DNA from: JBFLYZ01 sp040756415
GTDB taxonomy: Bacteria > Bacteroidota > Bacteroidia > JADZBD01
Direction: 5' to 3'
DNA length: 64,000 bases
Assembly (NCBI GenBank): GCA_040756415.1
Contig: JBFLYZ010000014.1
Span: 1-64,000, forward strand
In this document: piece after piece, positions 25,304 through 33,769 of the stretch
How the letters are laid out: every line of letters starts with the position of its first letter
Position numbering within the stretch: position 1 is the first letter of the stretch
Position numbers and translations under genes: made by a program
Notes under the pieces: generated by a model
Databases searched by the model: none
The model's input: only the letters and a program-made list of their open reading frames with translations
Told to the model about the DNA's origin: nothing

Positions 25304-27454
25304 TTAGTTCGTAATGCTCAGCTTCTGTGCCGAGTAGCTCGACCCGTTCGATATTTTGACCATGTACATACCGGCCTTAAGGTTAAGCGCATTTTTATCG
25401 ATGCTTACCACCTTATCGCCAGCGGTCTGGTTCTGCTTATTCACGATCAGCACCTCTCTTCCAAGCATGTCGATCATGCTGATGGTGATGTTCTCATCGT
25501 TAACCAGGGTATAGGCGATGTTGATTAGGTCTCCGCCCTTTGAAGGGTTAGGATACACGTTGAGCCCGAAATTGTAGTTCTGTATCTCGCTCTCTCCCAC
25601 GCCCACACCGTTGATATTGATGTCATCGATATAGATGTTATTGGGCGAGCTGCCGGTGGTATACTGGAACTTGAAGCGCACGTTGGCTACCTGCACCTGG
25701 CTGGGTAGGGTAACGGTTGCCGTTTGCCAGTGGCTGGGCGAGCTGGGCACAAAGAAGCCCTGCGAATAGCCAGCCGTACACAGGTTGGCGCCCGTAATGG
25801 TCTGGCGCAGTATCCAGGTCACACCGCAATCTACAGAGGTATACACCCTGAGGGTTTCGTCAACGACAAAGGTGTTGATACCCGAAGAAGCAGCCGCATA
25901 CTTATAAGTAAGGGTCATGCCGCTGGTAGAGGAGAGGTTGTAAGAAGGAGTGATCACCTCATCCACCACATAGTTATCCTCGCCAAAGCTGTTCACCATG
26001 ATGCTGTTGCTGCCGGTGTAGCCTGCGCTTGAGCTCTGCTGCCACTTCGACATATTCTGCTCGTCATTGATCACGATCCATTGCTGTGCGAAGTTGCTGT
26101 TCTCGAAGCTTTCTGAAGGGCCGCCAAAGTAATCGTACCAGGGCGGGCTAACAAAAATGAGGTTATGCTTGTAGCAAGTATCGCTTCCCGCGCTGTTGGT
26201 AACAGTGAGCCATACATGCTGCCATCCCCAGGTGCTGAAGGTAACGGTGGGGCTGGCGGCCGTTGAAGTGGCCGGAGTGCCGTTTGTGAAGGTCCACACC
26301 CTGCTGGTAACAGGAGCTCTCCAGGAGCGGTCGGTAAAGGTCACCGTTCCTCCCTGGCAGATAAAGTACCTGTTGGGCGTGAAGTCAGCCACCGGGATAC
26401 AGGTGGGAGGATTGGCCTGCGAGGCTGAATCCGATCCTGTGGCCAGGAGGTTGGCCGGCTTCCAGAGGTTGTTGCGGGAGGCTACAGCGCTTTGCAGGGT
26501 TGCCCACATGGCATCGCGCTGCCCGTTGGTGAACATTTTTGAACAATAAGAATATTCCATGAAATTCTCTACGTTCTCGGGAACAGTATCGGGAGGCTGG
26601 TTCTGCAAGGCGCAGAAAGACCAGTTAACACCGAAGGCACCGGGAGCGGGGCAAGTAACATACCCTTTTGTAGGGGGAGTATCGGCAATACCATCGTCAC
26701 CGCAGGCCACATTGGGGCTGTTATTGCTGCCCCAGGTATGCGACAGGCTCAGATAATGGCCGATCTCGTGGGTCAAAGCCCTGGATGTATTGGGAGCGCC
26801 AGTGCCGATGCTCCCTATGTAATCATGCAGGATAATGATGCCATCACGGGTATACAGGATCCCGGTAACAGCCGAAGGATAATAAGCATAACCGGCAACG
26901 TTCGCATCACCAATGGTCTTCACCACCCATACGTTAAGGTACTTCGCCCTGTCCCATTGGTTGAGTTTGGCCTCGTCATTAGCCTGGTTGGTCTCGTGTG
27001 AATAGATGCGGTCGATACCGTTGGTGCAATTGCCTTCAGGATCTTTGGTGGGAAGGCGGAACTCGATCTTGCTGTCGGCCGCAATGCTGTCGAAGCCCAT
27101 CTGAATGGTAGAGGTATCCGCGTTCAGCTTGCGGAAGTCCTCGTTGAGAATGCTTACCGCATCAAGGATCTGCGCATCGCTGATGTATTCTACGCCATAC
27201 TGGTGTATGATGTGGAATACGATAGGGATGATATAGGTGGGCGCGGATTGCACATCGGGGTTCTGCTGCTTGAAGAGCAGGGCATTCTGGCGGGAGTTGG
27301 CCAGCAGTTGTTCGTGCTCCTGCTGGAGGCCGGGGTACTGCTCGAACAGCTTATGCATCATCTCGTCCGTGCCGCAATTCAATTGCGCATTGGCCTTTTG
27401 TGTTCCCAGCACAAGCAGTCCGCATGCGAGAAAAGTGTAGATCTTTTGTTTCAT
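25304..27454 (-). CDS. Secreted M43 (cytophagalysin-type) metalloprotease with PKD and T9SS domains, 716 aa
   Basis: Start at the ATG at 27454, which gives the signal peptide KIYTFLACGLLVLGTQKANA. The zinc motif is HEIGHYLSLSH at 229-239 (HExxHxxxxxH; the usual Gly is Ser), and the Met-turn region is NFMEYSYCSKMF. A PKD-like domain at about 365-450 (VTFTDRSWRAPVTSRVWTFT) and a carbohydrate-binding/MAM-like sandwich follow. The C-terminal T9SS domain reads LNVYPNPSKGGDLINIAY ... LKAGMYMVKISNG. It is an extracellular zinc endopeptidase. A second copy lies immediately upstream, about 80% alike by eye, so this is a recent tandem duplication. Confidence 0.92.
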   Translation of the reverse strand: MKQKIYTFLACGLLVLGTQKANAQLNCGTDEMMHKLFEQYPGLQQEHEQLLANSRQNALLFKQQNPDVQSAPTYIIPIVFHIIHQYGVEYISDAQILDAVSILNEDFRKLNADTSTIQMGFDSIAADSKIEFRLPTKDPEGNCTNGIDRIYSHETNQANDEAKLNQWDRAKYLNVWVVKTIGDANVAGYAYYPSAVTGILYTRDGIIILHDYIGSIGTGAPNTSRALTHEIGHYLSLSHTWGSNNSPNVACGDDGIADTPPTKGYVTCPAPGAFGVNWSFCALQNQPPDTVPENVENFMEYSYCSKMFTNGQRDAMWATLQSAVASRNNLWKPANLLATGSDSASQANPPTCIPVADFTPNRYFICQGGTVTFTDRSWRAPVTSRVWTFTNGTPATSTAASPTVTFSTWGWQHVWLTVTNSAGSDTCYKHNLIFVSPPWYDYFGGPSESFENSNFAQQWIVINDEQNMSKWQQSSSAGYTGSNSIMVNSFGEDNYVVDEVITPSYNLSSTSGMTLTYKYAAASSGINTFVVDETLRVYTSVDCGVTWILRQTITGANLCTAGYSQGFFVPSSPSHWQTATVTLPSQVQVANVRFKFQYTTGSSPNNIYIDDININGVGVGESEIQNYNFGLNVYPNPSKGGDLINIAYTLVNDENITISMIDMLGREVLIVNKQNQTAGDKVVSIDKNALNLKAGMYMVKISNGSSYSAQKLSITN

Positions 27455-27474
27455 AGCTACTGTGTTTATTGGTT

Positions 27475-27496
27475 GATAAAACAGGGGATGTTTATC
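27475..27496 (-). promoter_or_regulatory. Conserved leader inverted repeat, protease copy 1
   Basis: On the plus strand, GATAAAAC and GTTTATC flank AGGGGAT. The same element occurs in front of protease copy 2 at 29761-29781. It lies between the -7 box and the ATG, so it can fold in the mRNA leader or bind a regulator. Confidence 0.55.
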
Positions 27497-27502
27497 AAGC
27501 AC

Positions 27503-27532
27503 CAAATATAGGGAAATTTTAATTCGTCAAAA
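27503..27532 (-). promoter_or_regulatory. Promoter of protease copy 1 (-33 and -7)
   Basis: Minus-strand TTTTG (27532-27528), 17 bases, then TATATTTG (27510-27503): both Bacteroidota promoter boxes at acceptable spacing. The leader to the ATG at 27454 is about 45 bases. Confidence 0.7.
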
Positions 27533-27554
27533 CACAAAATTACCGGGTCTGTAA

Positions 27555-27584
27555 AAACCCCCTCCTGTTCACGGGAGGGGGTTT
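27555..27584 (-). terminator. Rho-independent terminator of protease copy 2
   Basis: An 11-bp stem (AAACCCCCTCC / GGAGGGGGTTT) with an 8-nt loop, followed on the minus strand by a T-run. It lies 10 bases past the stop of the gene at 27594. Confidence 0.85.
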
Positions 27585-27593
27585 ACGGTTCAT

Positions 27594-29738
27594 CTAATCT
27601 GTGATGACCAGCTTCTGGGTGGAATAGCTCGATCCGTTTGATATTTTGACCATATATACACCGGCCGTGAGGTTAAGGGCATCCTTATCGATGCTCACCA
27701 CCTTGTCGCCCGCGGTCTGGTTCTGGCTGTTCACGATCGCCACCTCTCTGCCTACCATATCCACCAAGGTAATTGCGATATTAGCATCGTTCGCCAAGGT
27801 ATAGGCAATGTTGATCTCCTCCCCGCCCTTTGAAGGGTTAGGGTACACGTTCAGCCCGAAGTTGTAGTTCGTCAGCTCATTCTCGCCCACGCCCACACCG
27901 TTGATATTGATATCATCGATGTAAATATTATTTGGCGTGTACCCGGTGGTATACTGGAACTTGAAGCGCACGTTGGCCACCTGTAACGGGCTGGGCAGGG
28001 TAACGGTTGCCGTCTGCCAGTGGCTGGGAGAGCTGGGCACGAAGAAGCTCTGCGAATAGCCAGCCGTACACAGGTTGGCTCCTGTTATGGTCTGGCGCAG
28101 CACCCAGGTTGCACCGCAGTCGACCGAGGTATATACCCTCAGCGTTTCATCCAGCAGAAATGAGTTGATCCCTGCCGAAGCGGCTGCATACTTATAGGTC
28201 AGGGTCATGCCCGTGTTATCGGAAAGATCATACGATGGAGAAATAAGCTCATCAACAACATAGTTATCCTCTCCGTAGGTGTTTACCATCACGCAGTTGC
28301 TGCCCGTGTATCCGGCCGAACTGGTCTGCTGCCATTTGGATGTATTGTTCTCATCGTTTACTACGATCCACTGCTGCGCGAAGTTGCTGTTCTCGAAGCT
28401 TTCGGAAGGGCCGCCAAAGTAATCGTACCAGGGCGGGCTCACAAAAATGAGGTTATGCTTGTAGCAGGTATCGCTGCCTGCGCTGTTGGTCACAGTAAGC
28501 CATACATGCTGCCATCCCCACGTATTGAAGGTTACGGTGGGATTGGCCGCTGTTGAAGTGGCCGGAGTGCCGTTAGTGAAGGTCCACATCCTGCTGGTAA
28601 CAGGGGCCCTCCAGGAGCGGTCGGTAAAGGTCACTGTTCCTCCCTGGCAAACGAAATACCTGTTGGCAGACATGTCGGCCACCGGTATACAGGTAGGCGG
28701 ATTGGCCTGCGAGGCTGAATCCGATCCCGTGGCCAGGAGGTTGGCCGGCTTCCAGAGATTGTTCCGTGATGCTATGCCGCTTTGTAGGGTAGCTTCCATG
28801 GCAGCAGATTGCCCGAGGGTGAACATCCTCGAACAAAATGAATATTCCATGTAGTTCTCAACATTTTCCACGATCGTATCGTCAGGCAGCGAGCAGTCGA
28901 CCCATTCCATATAAAGCGGAGGGGTGGGGATAGTACAGCTCACATGTCCCCTGGTAGGCGGTGTGTCCAGTATCCCATCGTCTCCGCAAACCTGTTCGGG
29001 ATCATTGTTGCTGCCCCATAAATGCGAAAGGCTCAGGTAGTGGCCGATCTCGTGCGTAAGGGTTCTGGCATGAGGGGGCTGGCTGGTGCCGATGCTTCCC
29101 ACGTAATTGTGCAATACGACAATGCCGTCACGGGTATATAATATACCTGTAACCGCAGATGGGTAATAAGCATACCCTGCCACACCGGAGGCGCCAATTG
29201 TTCTGGCAATCCATATGTTCAGGTATTTGTCACGCGGCCATTGATTGAACTTGATCTCATCGTTCGCTTCGTTGGTTTCATGCGAATAGATGCGATTGAT
29301 ACCATTCGTGCAGAATCCGTCAGGATCTTTAGTGGCCAGACGGAACTCGATCCTGCAGTCAGCCGCAATGGGCTGAAAGGGAGGGATGATCATCGCGGTA
29401 TCTGCGTTCAGCTTGCGGAAGTCCTCGTTCAGGATATTGACCGCATCGATAACCTGGGCATCTGAAATATATTCAACCCCGTACTGGTGAACAATGTGAA
29501 ACACCACCGGGATAATATAGGTGGGGGCTGATTGCACATCAGGATTTTGCTGCTTAAAGAGCAGGGCATCCTGTCGTGCCTGGGCCAGCAGTTGTTCGTG
29601 CTCTGCCTGCAATCCCGGATACTGCTCAAAAAGCTGGTGCATCATGTGATCGGTCCCACAGTTCAATTGGGCGACAGCCCCGTTGGTCCCGGCCCATAGC
29701 AATGCTACCGCCAGGATGGTGTAGGTCTTCGTTTTCAT
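27594..29738 (-). CDS. Secreted M43 metalloprotease, tandem paralogue, with PKD and T9SS domains, 714 aa
   Basis: Start at the ATG at 29738, giving the signal peptide TYTILAVALLWAGTNGAVA. Domain order is the same as the downstream copy: catalytic domain with HEIGHYLSLSH and Met-turn NYMEYSFCSRMF, PKD (VTFTDRSWRAPVTSRMWTFT), jelly-roll, then T9SS (LNVYPNPSKGGEEINIAY). The main divergence from copy 1 is in the catalytic insert between the zinc motif and the Met-turn (for example PTRGHVSCTIP against PTKGYVTCPAP), consistent with shifted substrate preference. Each copy has its own promoter and terminator, so they can be regulated separately. Confidence 0.92.
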   Translation of the reverse strand: MKTKTYTILAVALLWAGTNGAVAQLNCGTDHMMHQLFEQYPGLQAEHEQLLAQARQDALLFKQQNPDVQSAPTYIIPVVFHIVHQYGVEYISDAQVIDAVNILNEDFRKLNADTAMIIPPFQPIAADCRIEFRLATKDPDGFCTNGINRIYSHETNEANDEIKFNQWPRDKYLNIWIARTIGASGVAGYAYYPSAVTGILYTRDGIVVLHNYVGSIGTSQPPHARTLTHEIGHYLSLSHLWGSNNDPEQVCGDDGILDTPPTRGHVSCTIPTPPLYMEWVDCSLPDDTIVENVENYMEYSFCSRMFTLGQSAAMEATLQSGIASRNNLWKPANLLATGSDSASQANPPTCIPVADMSANRYFVCQGGTVTFTDRSWRAPVTSRMWTFTNGTPATSTAANPTVTFNTWGWQHVWLTVTNSAGSDTCYKHNLIFVSPPWYDYFGGPSESFENSNFAQQWIVVNDENNTSKWQQTSSAGYTGSNCVMVNTYGEDNYVVDELISPSYDLSDNTGMTLTYKYAAASAGINSFLLDETLRVYTSVDCGATWVLRQTITGANLCTAGYSQSFFVPSSPSHWQTATVTLPSPLQVANVRFKFQYTTGYTPNNIYIDDININGVGVGENELTNYNFGLNVYPNPSKGGEEINIAYTLANDANIAITLVDMVGREVAIVNSQNQTAGDKVVSIDKDALNLTAGVYMVKISNGSSYSTQKLVITD

Positions 29739-29760
29739 GCAATAAAAGTTAAGAGGGTTT

Positions 29761-29781
29761 GATAAAACGGGGATGTTTATC
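29761..29781 (-). promoter_or_regulatory. Conserved leader inverted repeat, protease copy 2
   Basis: GATAAAAC / GTTTATC around GGGGAT, one base shorter than the copy at 27475-27496. It lies in the same place relative to promoter and start. Confidence 0.55.
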
Positions 29782-29785
29782 AAAG

Positions 29786-29817
29786 CAAATATAGCAATTT
29801 ATTTTTTTAGTTCCAAA
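29786..29817 (-). promoter_or_regulatory. Promoter of protease copy 2 (-33 and -7)
   Basis: Minus-strand TTTG (29817-29814), 20 bases, TATATTTG (29793-29786). The -7 box is identical to that of copy 1. Confidence 0.7.
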
Positions 29818-29838
29818 TCGGGCCGGGCCTGAAAGAAA

Positions 29839-29860
29839 AAAAGCCCCGGCCGGGGCTTTT
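29839..29860 (-). terminator. Rho-independent terminator of the TonB receptor gene
   Basis: AAAAGCCCCGG followed directly by its reverse complement; on the minus strand it ends in TTTTTTTCTTTC. It starts 19 bases after the receptor stop codon. Confidence 0.82.
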
Positions 29861-29878
29861 GGGAGGGGAGATAAGAGA

Positions 29879-32296
29879 TCAGAAAGAGCCTTTCATGCTG
29901 ATGATAAAATTTCTGCCGGGCGCGCTGATGCCGCTGGCATACGGACGGTACAGCCGGTCGCTTATGTTCTCTATTCCCGCGTTAAGCGAAAGGTACCGGC
30001 TGACGTACAATCCCATTTTGAAGTTGAGCGTATACCAGCCCGGCACAAAAGGCCGGCCGTTCGCATCCCTGGCATAAGGAGCATCGTCATTCCGCTCTGA
30101 AAGGGCCAGGTCCTCGTAGTCCATCCCAGCGTTATAATCGGCATACAGGTCCAGCTTGAGCATCCTGCGCTGGTAGGTGAGATGCGTATTGCCGAACAGG
30201 GGGGCGAGGTGGGATTTGGGATAATAGACCAGGCTGTCATCGCTCTGCTCCTCACCGTACTGGTAGCTGATCACGCTTTTCAGCATCAAGCCTTTGCCTA
30301 ATGCCAGCTCCAGTCCCGCCTGCAGTCCGTACACATAGGCCTTGGCGATATTCTGTATGGCCTGCACCTGGCTCATGTTGCCGTCATAGAGGATACTATC
30401 CTGCCCATTGTAGGTGAAATTTCTCCTGGCAAGCGCATTGTCGAGGTAGGTGTAGTACAGGGCCAGATCAAGGCGCAGGAAATTGCCGAAAGCCTTGACC
30501 GTCCCGATCTCGAAATTGTAAGCGTATTCGGGTTTCAGGCCCGGGTTGGGAACGACCACCGATCCCGGCTCCGACTCGAACACTTTCCCTATGTCATCGA
30601 TATTGGGCGCCCTGAAACCCGTAGAGCCGTTCAGGTAAAGCTGCCAGCTCTGGTCGGGATTGAACACGAAGCCGATGCCTCCGTTAAGCGCGCCATTGCT
30701 GTTCTGCGCGTGAGTGAAGGGGAAAGGAAAGAAAGTGGTGTCGAAATCGGCCTCGATCAGGGTATGGCTGTAACGCAGGCCGCTATTGAGTATCCACCGT
30801 TCGGCCAGGCGGTATTTGACCGTACCGTACACTCCATAGCTTTGCCAGGTAGAGCCGTTGGGATAGCGCGTTGTGGTTGGGGTCACTTCGCCCGTGGCAA
30901 TATGGACGCGGTTAGCCACGGAGCCTACTTTATTATAGACCCCTTCCATCCCGTAGAACAGGCTCAGCCTGTCGCTCAGCTTCTTGTCAAGGTCGAGGTT
31001 GAGCGACCAGGCATCAACGGTTTCGGTCTGGTTGCGCTGGCTGCTGCTGCCGAACTTACGGTCGTGCCGGCTCTCCTGGTAGTTCTGCATGGCCGCGACC
31101 AGGCGAAGCTGGCTGAACATCCTCCTTTCTTTTATCACGATTATTCGCAAGCGGTTCATCATCCACTTCTGAGGGCCGTAATACCATACGGCATTATCCG
31201 GCACGCTGTCGTTATTGGCATCGAGCGTAAGGCGGTCGTAGCGCGGGGCGTTCGAGGTAACGGAATAGTGAAATCCGTATTCAGCGCTGAAGCCCGAATC
31301 GGTCATGAACGCTATCTTTTGCATGAAATTGGTCTGGCTATAGCCTGAATGCACCTGCAGGCTGGGCTCCGGGTTAGTGATGACCGTATCCGTGCCGTTG
31401 ATGGTATCCTGGTAAACGGGCCGCAGGAAATACGAGTTGCCATGGCTGCCTGCCCTCAGGTCATCATAATCAGAATAGGTAAAGGCGGTGGCGAAAGCCA
31501 GTTTTCGCAGGCCTATCCGCAGGTCCATGTGCCCGGTCTTCTCGTAATTGGCGCCCGAGTAGCGAACCAGTCCGCTGCCCTTGAACAGGGTGGTATCCGT
31601 ATCGGAAAATACGGGTTCCAGCGTTTTGAACGACATGACGCCACCGATCGCATCGCTGCCGTACATGATGGCGCCCGGACCGAAGAGTATTTCCGCGCCA
31701 TCAAGCCCCGAAGCATCCAGCGAAATCACATTCTGCACGTTGCCAGCGCGGAAGATCGCATTGTTCATGCGCACCCCGTCAACCACCAGGATCACCCGGT
31801 TGGTGGCGAATCCACGTATCATGGGCGAGCCCCCGGCCAACTGGCTTTTTTGAATGTAAACGTAACCGCTGGTGCCCAGCAGGTCGGCAGCGGTCTGCGG
31901 ATTCTGGAAGGCCACCTCTTTCATGTCGAGGGTCTCGATCTTATACGGGTTTTCCACCTTTTTTTCCTTCCACCGGCTGGCAATGATGGTGATCCCGCCA
32001 ATAGATGAGATGGATTCGGTCAGCTCGACCACGAAGCCCGCGCTTTCGAGCTGCTTATAGGTAAACACCACGGTGGTGTAGCCGATGAACGAAATATAAA
32101 TGCTGTCGGCCGCCTGAAAGGGCGATATGTTCACCTCGCCCTTCTGGTTGGTCGAGCCGTTGAGTTGCGGCTGCCTGGAGTACACCAGCGCGCCATACAA
32201 CGGCTCGCGCGTGGTATTGTCGATCACGCGCAGGGTTTGCGTTCGCGCTGCGCATGAAAGAATGCACAACAGGAACAAAATCAGGTTTTGTTTCAT
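29879..32296 (-). CDS. TonB-dependent outer-membrane receptor, 805 aa
   Basis: Signal peptide (NLILFLLCILSCAARTQ), a carboxypeptidase-D-like domain at about 20-100 (VIDNTTREPLYGALVYSRQP), a plug at about 115-235 (GYVYIQKSQLAGGSPMIRGF, RVILVVDGVRMNNAIFRAG, GAEILFGPGAIMYGSDAIGG), then a 22-strand barrel ending in GRNFIISMKGSF with the terminal Phe. It imports a siderophore, metal complex, vitamin or glycan using TonB energy. No SusD partner is adjacent, so a siderophore or metal substrate is more likely than a polysaccharide. A small membrane-anchored protein gene lies 36 bases upstream and is probably cotranscribed. Confidence 0.93.
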   Translation of the reverse strand: MKQNLILFLLCILSCAARTQTLRVIDNTTREPLYGALVYSRQPQLNGSTNQKGEVNISPFQAADSIYISFIGYTTVVFTYKQLESAGFVVELTESISSIGGITIIASRWKEKKVENPYKIETLDMKEVAFQNPQTAADLLGTSGYVYIQKSQLAGGSPMIRGFATNRVILVVDGVRMNNAIFRAGNVQNVISLDASGLDGAEILFGPGAIMYGSDAIGGVMSFKTLEPVFSDTDTTLFKGSGLVRYSGANYEKTGHMDLRIGLRKLAFATAFTYSDYDDLRAGSHGNSYFLRPVYQDTINGTDTVITNPEPSLQVHSGYSQTNFMQKIAFMTDSGFSAEYGFHYSVTSNAPRYDRLTLDANNDSVPDNAVWYYGPQKWMMNRLRIIVIKERRMFSQLRLVAAMQNYQESRHDRKFGSSSQRNQTETVDAWSLNLDLDKKLSDRLSLFYGMEGVYNKVGSVANRVHIATGEVTPTTTRYPNGSTWQSYGVYGTVKYRLAERWILNSGLRYSHTLIEADFDTTFFPFPFTHAQNSNGALNGGIGFVFNPDQSWQLYLNGSTGFRAPNIDDIGKVFESEPGSVVVPNPGLKPEYAYNFEIGTVKAFGNFLRLDLALYYTYLDNALARRNFTYNGQDSILYDGNMSQVQAIQNIAKAYVYGLQAGLELALGKGLMLKSVISYQYGEEQSDDSLVYYPKSHLAPLFGNTHLTYQRRMLKLDLYADYNAGMDYEDLALSERNDDAPYARDANGRPFVPGWYTLNFKMGLYVSRYLSLNAGIENISDRLYRPYASGISAPGRNFIISMKGSF

Positions 32297-32332
32297 TTGA
32301 TCGCAGTTTTAATGGTTAATAGCTAAAACAGC

Positions 32333-32848
32333 TTAACTGCGGTCGGGAGGGGGTACGGGAACAGAGGTGTAAATGAAGGAAAGGCCTTCTGCGGGATCGT
32401 GGTAATGCACGAGCCTGCAGCCTGCAGGTTCAGGGATCAGTACCGGTATGTCCTGTGCGAACAGGACGTTCGCTTTTTGAGCAGCGTCCTTACCGGTTTT
32501 GCCGTCAGCAGTATGCGCGGCTATATGGTTCTTAATGTGATCGTCCAGGTGCCGGTGCAGCTCGTTTTCGCGGTTGTCGTTAAACACCAGCAAAACCAGC
32601 TTCCCGTATGAGCGCTTCTGCCCGAAAATATCGTAGCGGTTGCCATTGACCATGACCTCCTGCCTGTCGGTAAGCCAGGTCACCCCGGGGTCGGCCGGAT
32701 CCACCACCAGCGTTTCGAGATGGGCCTTCTTGTACTGCAGCTTGGCCTCTTTTCTCGCCTGATGCAGCGAAAAGGAGAACAGCAGGTAATAGCCACCGAT
32801 GTTAAACAGGAAAACCGGCAGGAAAAGACAGGGTAAAACCCGTTTCAT
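32333..32848 (-). CDS. Membrane-anchored protein upstream of the TonB receptor, 171 aa
   Basis: One N-terminal membrane helix (CLFLPVFLFNIGGYYLLFSF), then a soluble, probably periplasmic domain with DRQEVMVNGNRYDIFGQKRS and a His/Lys-rich stretch (HRHLDDHIKNHIAAH). I do not recognise a named family, though similar small proteins are common beside TonB receptors in Bacteroidota. The His-rich stretch could bind metal, which would fit a metal-uptake receptor; this is inference. It is first in a two-gene run. Confidence 0.7.
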   Translation of the reverse strand: MKRVLPCLFLPVFLFNIGGYYLLFSFSLHQARKEAKLQYKKAHLETLVVDPADPGVTWLTDRQEVMVNGNRYDIFGQKRSYGKLVLLVFNDNRENELHRHLDDHIKNHIAAHTADGKTGKDAAQKANVLFAQDIPVLIPEPAGCRLVHYHDPAEGLSFIYTSVPVPPPDRS

Positions 32849-32940
32849 ATCAACAAACCTAATGAAAAATTTTTATTCGTGCCGTTCTGTCACTATACTT
32901 GTATTGGCATAAACATTGCCGCGCCACCCAAAACGTACGC

Positions 32941-33669
32941 GTGGATCAGGAGCTGAGAACCGAAAGGCAGAAGATACTGAACGGGATTTTTTTTCCCACC
33001 CTGTTCGTTGCCATCCTGTGGATCATTTATTTTGCCCAGCATGTATTTCATATCGAATCCTTTGATTTCGGCCTTTTCCCCAGGTCTTTCAGCCGCATTT
33101 ACGGCATTTTTACCTACCAGTTGGTGCACGATACCCGCGGGATAGGGCATATTTTCTCCAATTCGGTGCCCCTCCTGGTGCTCGGATCCATCATTTTCTA
33201 TTTTTACCGCGGCATCGCTTTCCCGGTGTTTTTCTGGGTCTATTTCATGACCGGGATATGGCTCTGGGCGGCCGGGCGCAGCGGGACCTGCCACGTTGGC
33301 TCCAGCGGGCTGGTGTACGGTTTTGTAAGCTTTCTCTTTTTCAGCGGCATTTTCCGATGGGACAGGCGCCTGCTCATTCTATCCATGCTGGTAGTGTTCC
33401 TGTACGGGAGCATCATCTGGGGTATGTTCCCCATTACCCCTTCCAATGTATCCTGGGAGGGCCACCTGCTTGGCTTCGTTTCGGGTGTCGTTACCGCTTA
33501 TTTCTACCGCAAGGAAGGGCCGAAAAAGGAGGAGAAGCACTGGGATGATGATGAAGAGGAGGAGGACAGCGAGCTTCACGGTGAAGAAGGGGCCGGCCAG
33601 GATGGCACGATCATCAACTACGAATATAAAGAGAAGGATGAGGATCGCGATACGGAGGAAAAGAGGTAA
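32941..33669 (+). CDS. Rhomboid family intramembrane serine protease, 242 aa
   Basis: Six membrane helices. The catalytic Ser is in GSSGLVYG and the catalytic His in WEGHLLGFVSG; the helix-2 motif is HIFSNSVPLL. Start: GTG at 32941 is preferred, because the TTG at 32899 would add 14 residues unlike a rhomboid and sits on a promoter-like TATACTTG. The C-terminus has an acidic, charged cytoplasmic tail of about 50 residues (DDDEEEEDSE). Rhomboids cleave substrate helices within the membrane; no substrate can be named. Confidence 0.9.
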   Translation: MDQELRTERQKILNGIFFPTLFVAILWIIYFAQHVFHIESFDFGLFPRSFSRIYGIFTYQLVHDTRGIGHIFSNSVPLLVLGSIIFYFYRGIAFPVFFWVYFMTGIWLWAAGRSGTCHVGSSGLVYGFVSFLFFSGIFRWDRRLLILSMLVVFLYGSIIWGMFPITPSNVSWEGHLLGFVSGVVTAYFYRKEGPKKEEKHWDDDEEEEDSELHGEEGAGQDGTIINYEYKEKDEDRDTEEKR

Positions 33670-33744
33670 AAGCCGCGCGGGTGTCCACATGGCATTGTTA
33701 ATTCAATTTTAAACTTCCGAAAAGGGCAGGTATATAAAATGTCC

Positions 33745-33752
33745 TATTTTTG
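33745..33752 (+). promoter_or_regulatory. -7 promoter box of the tandem SiaB gene
   Basis: TATTTTTG, preceded by TCC, exactly 17 bases before the ATG at 33770. The 11-base block TCCTATTTTTG and the 17-base spacing are identical in front of the siaB gene at 50747. Confidence 0.7.
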
Positions 33753-33769
33753 GTTCCGAACCAGCACTT

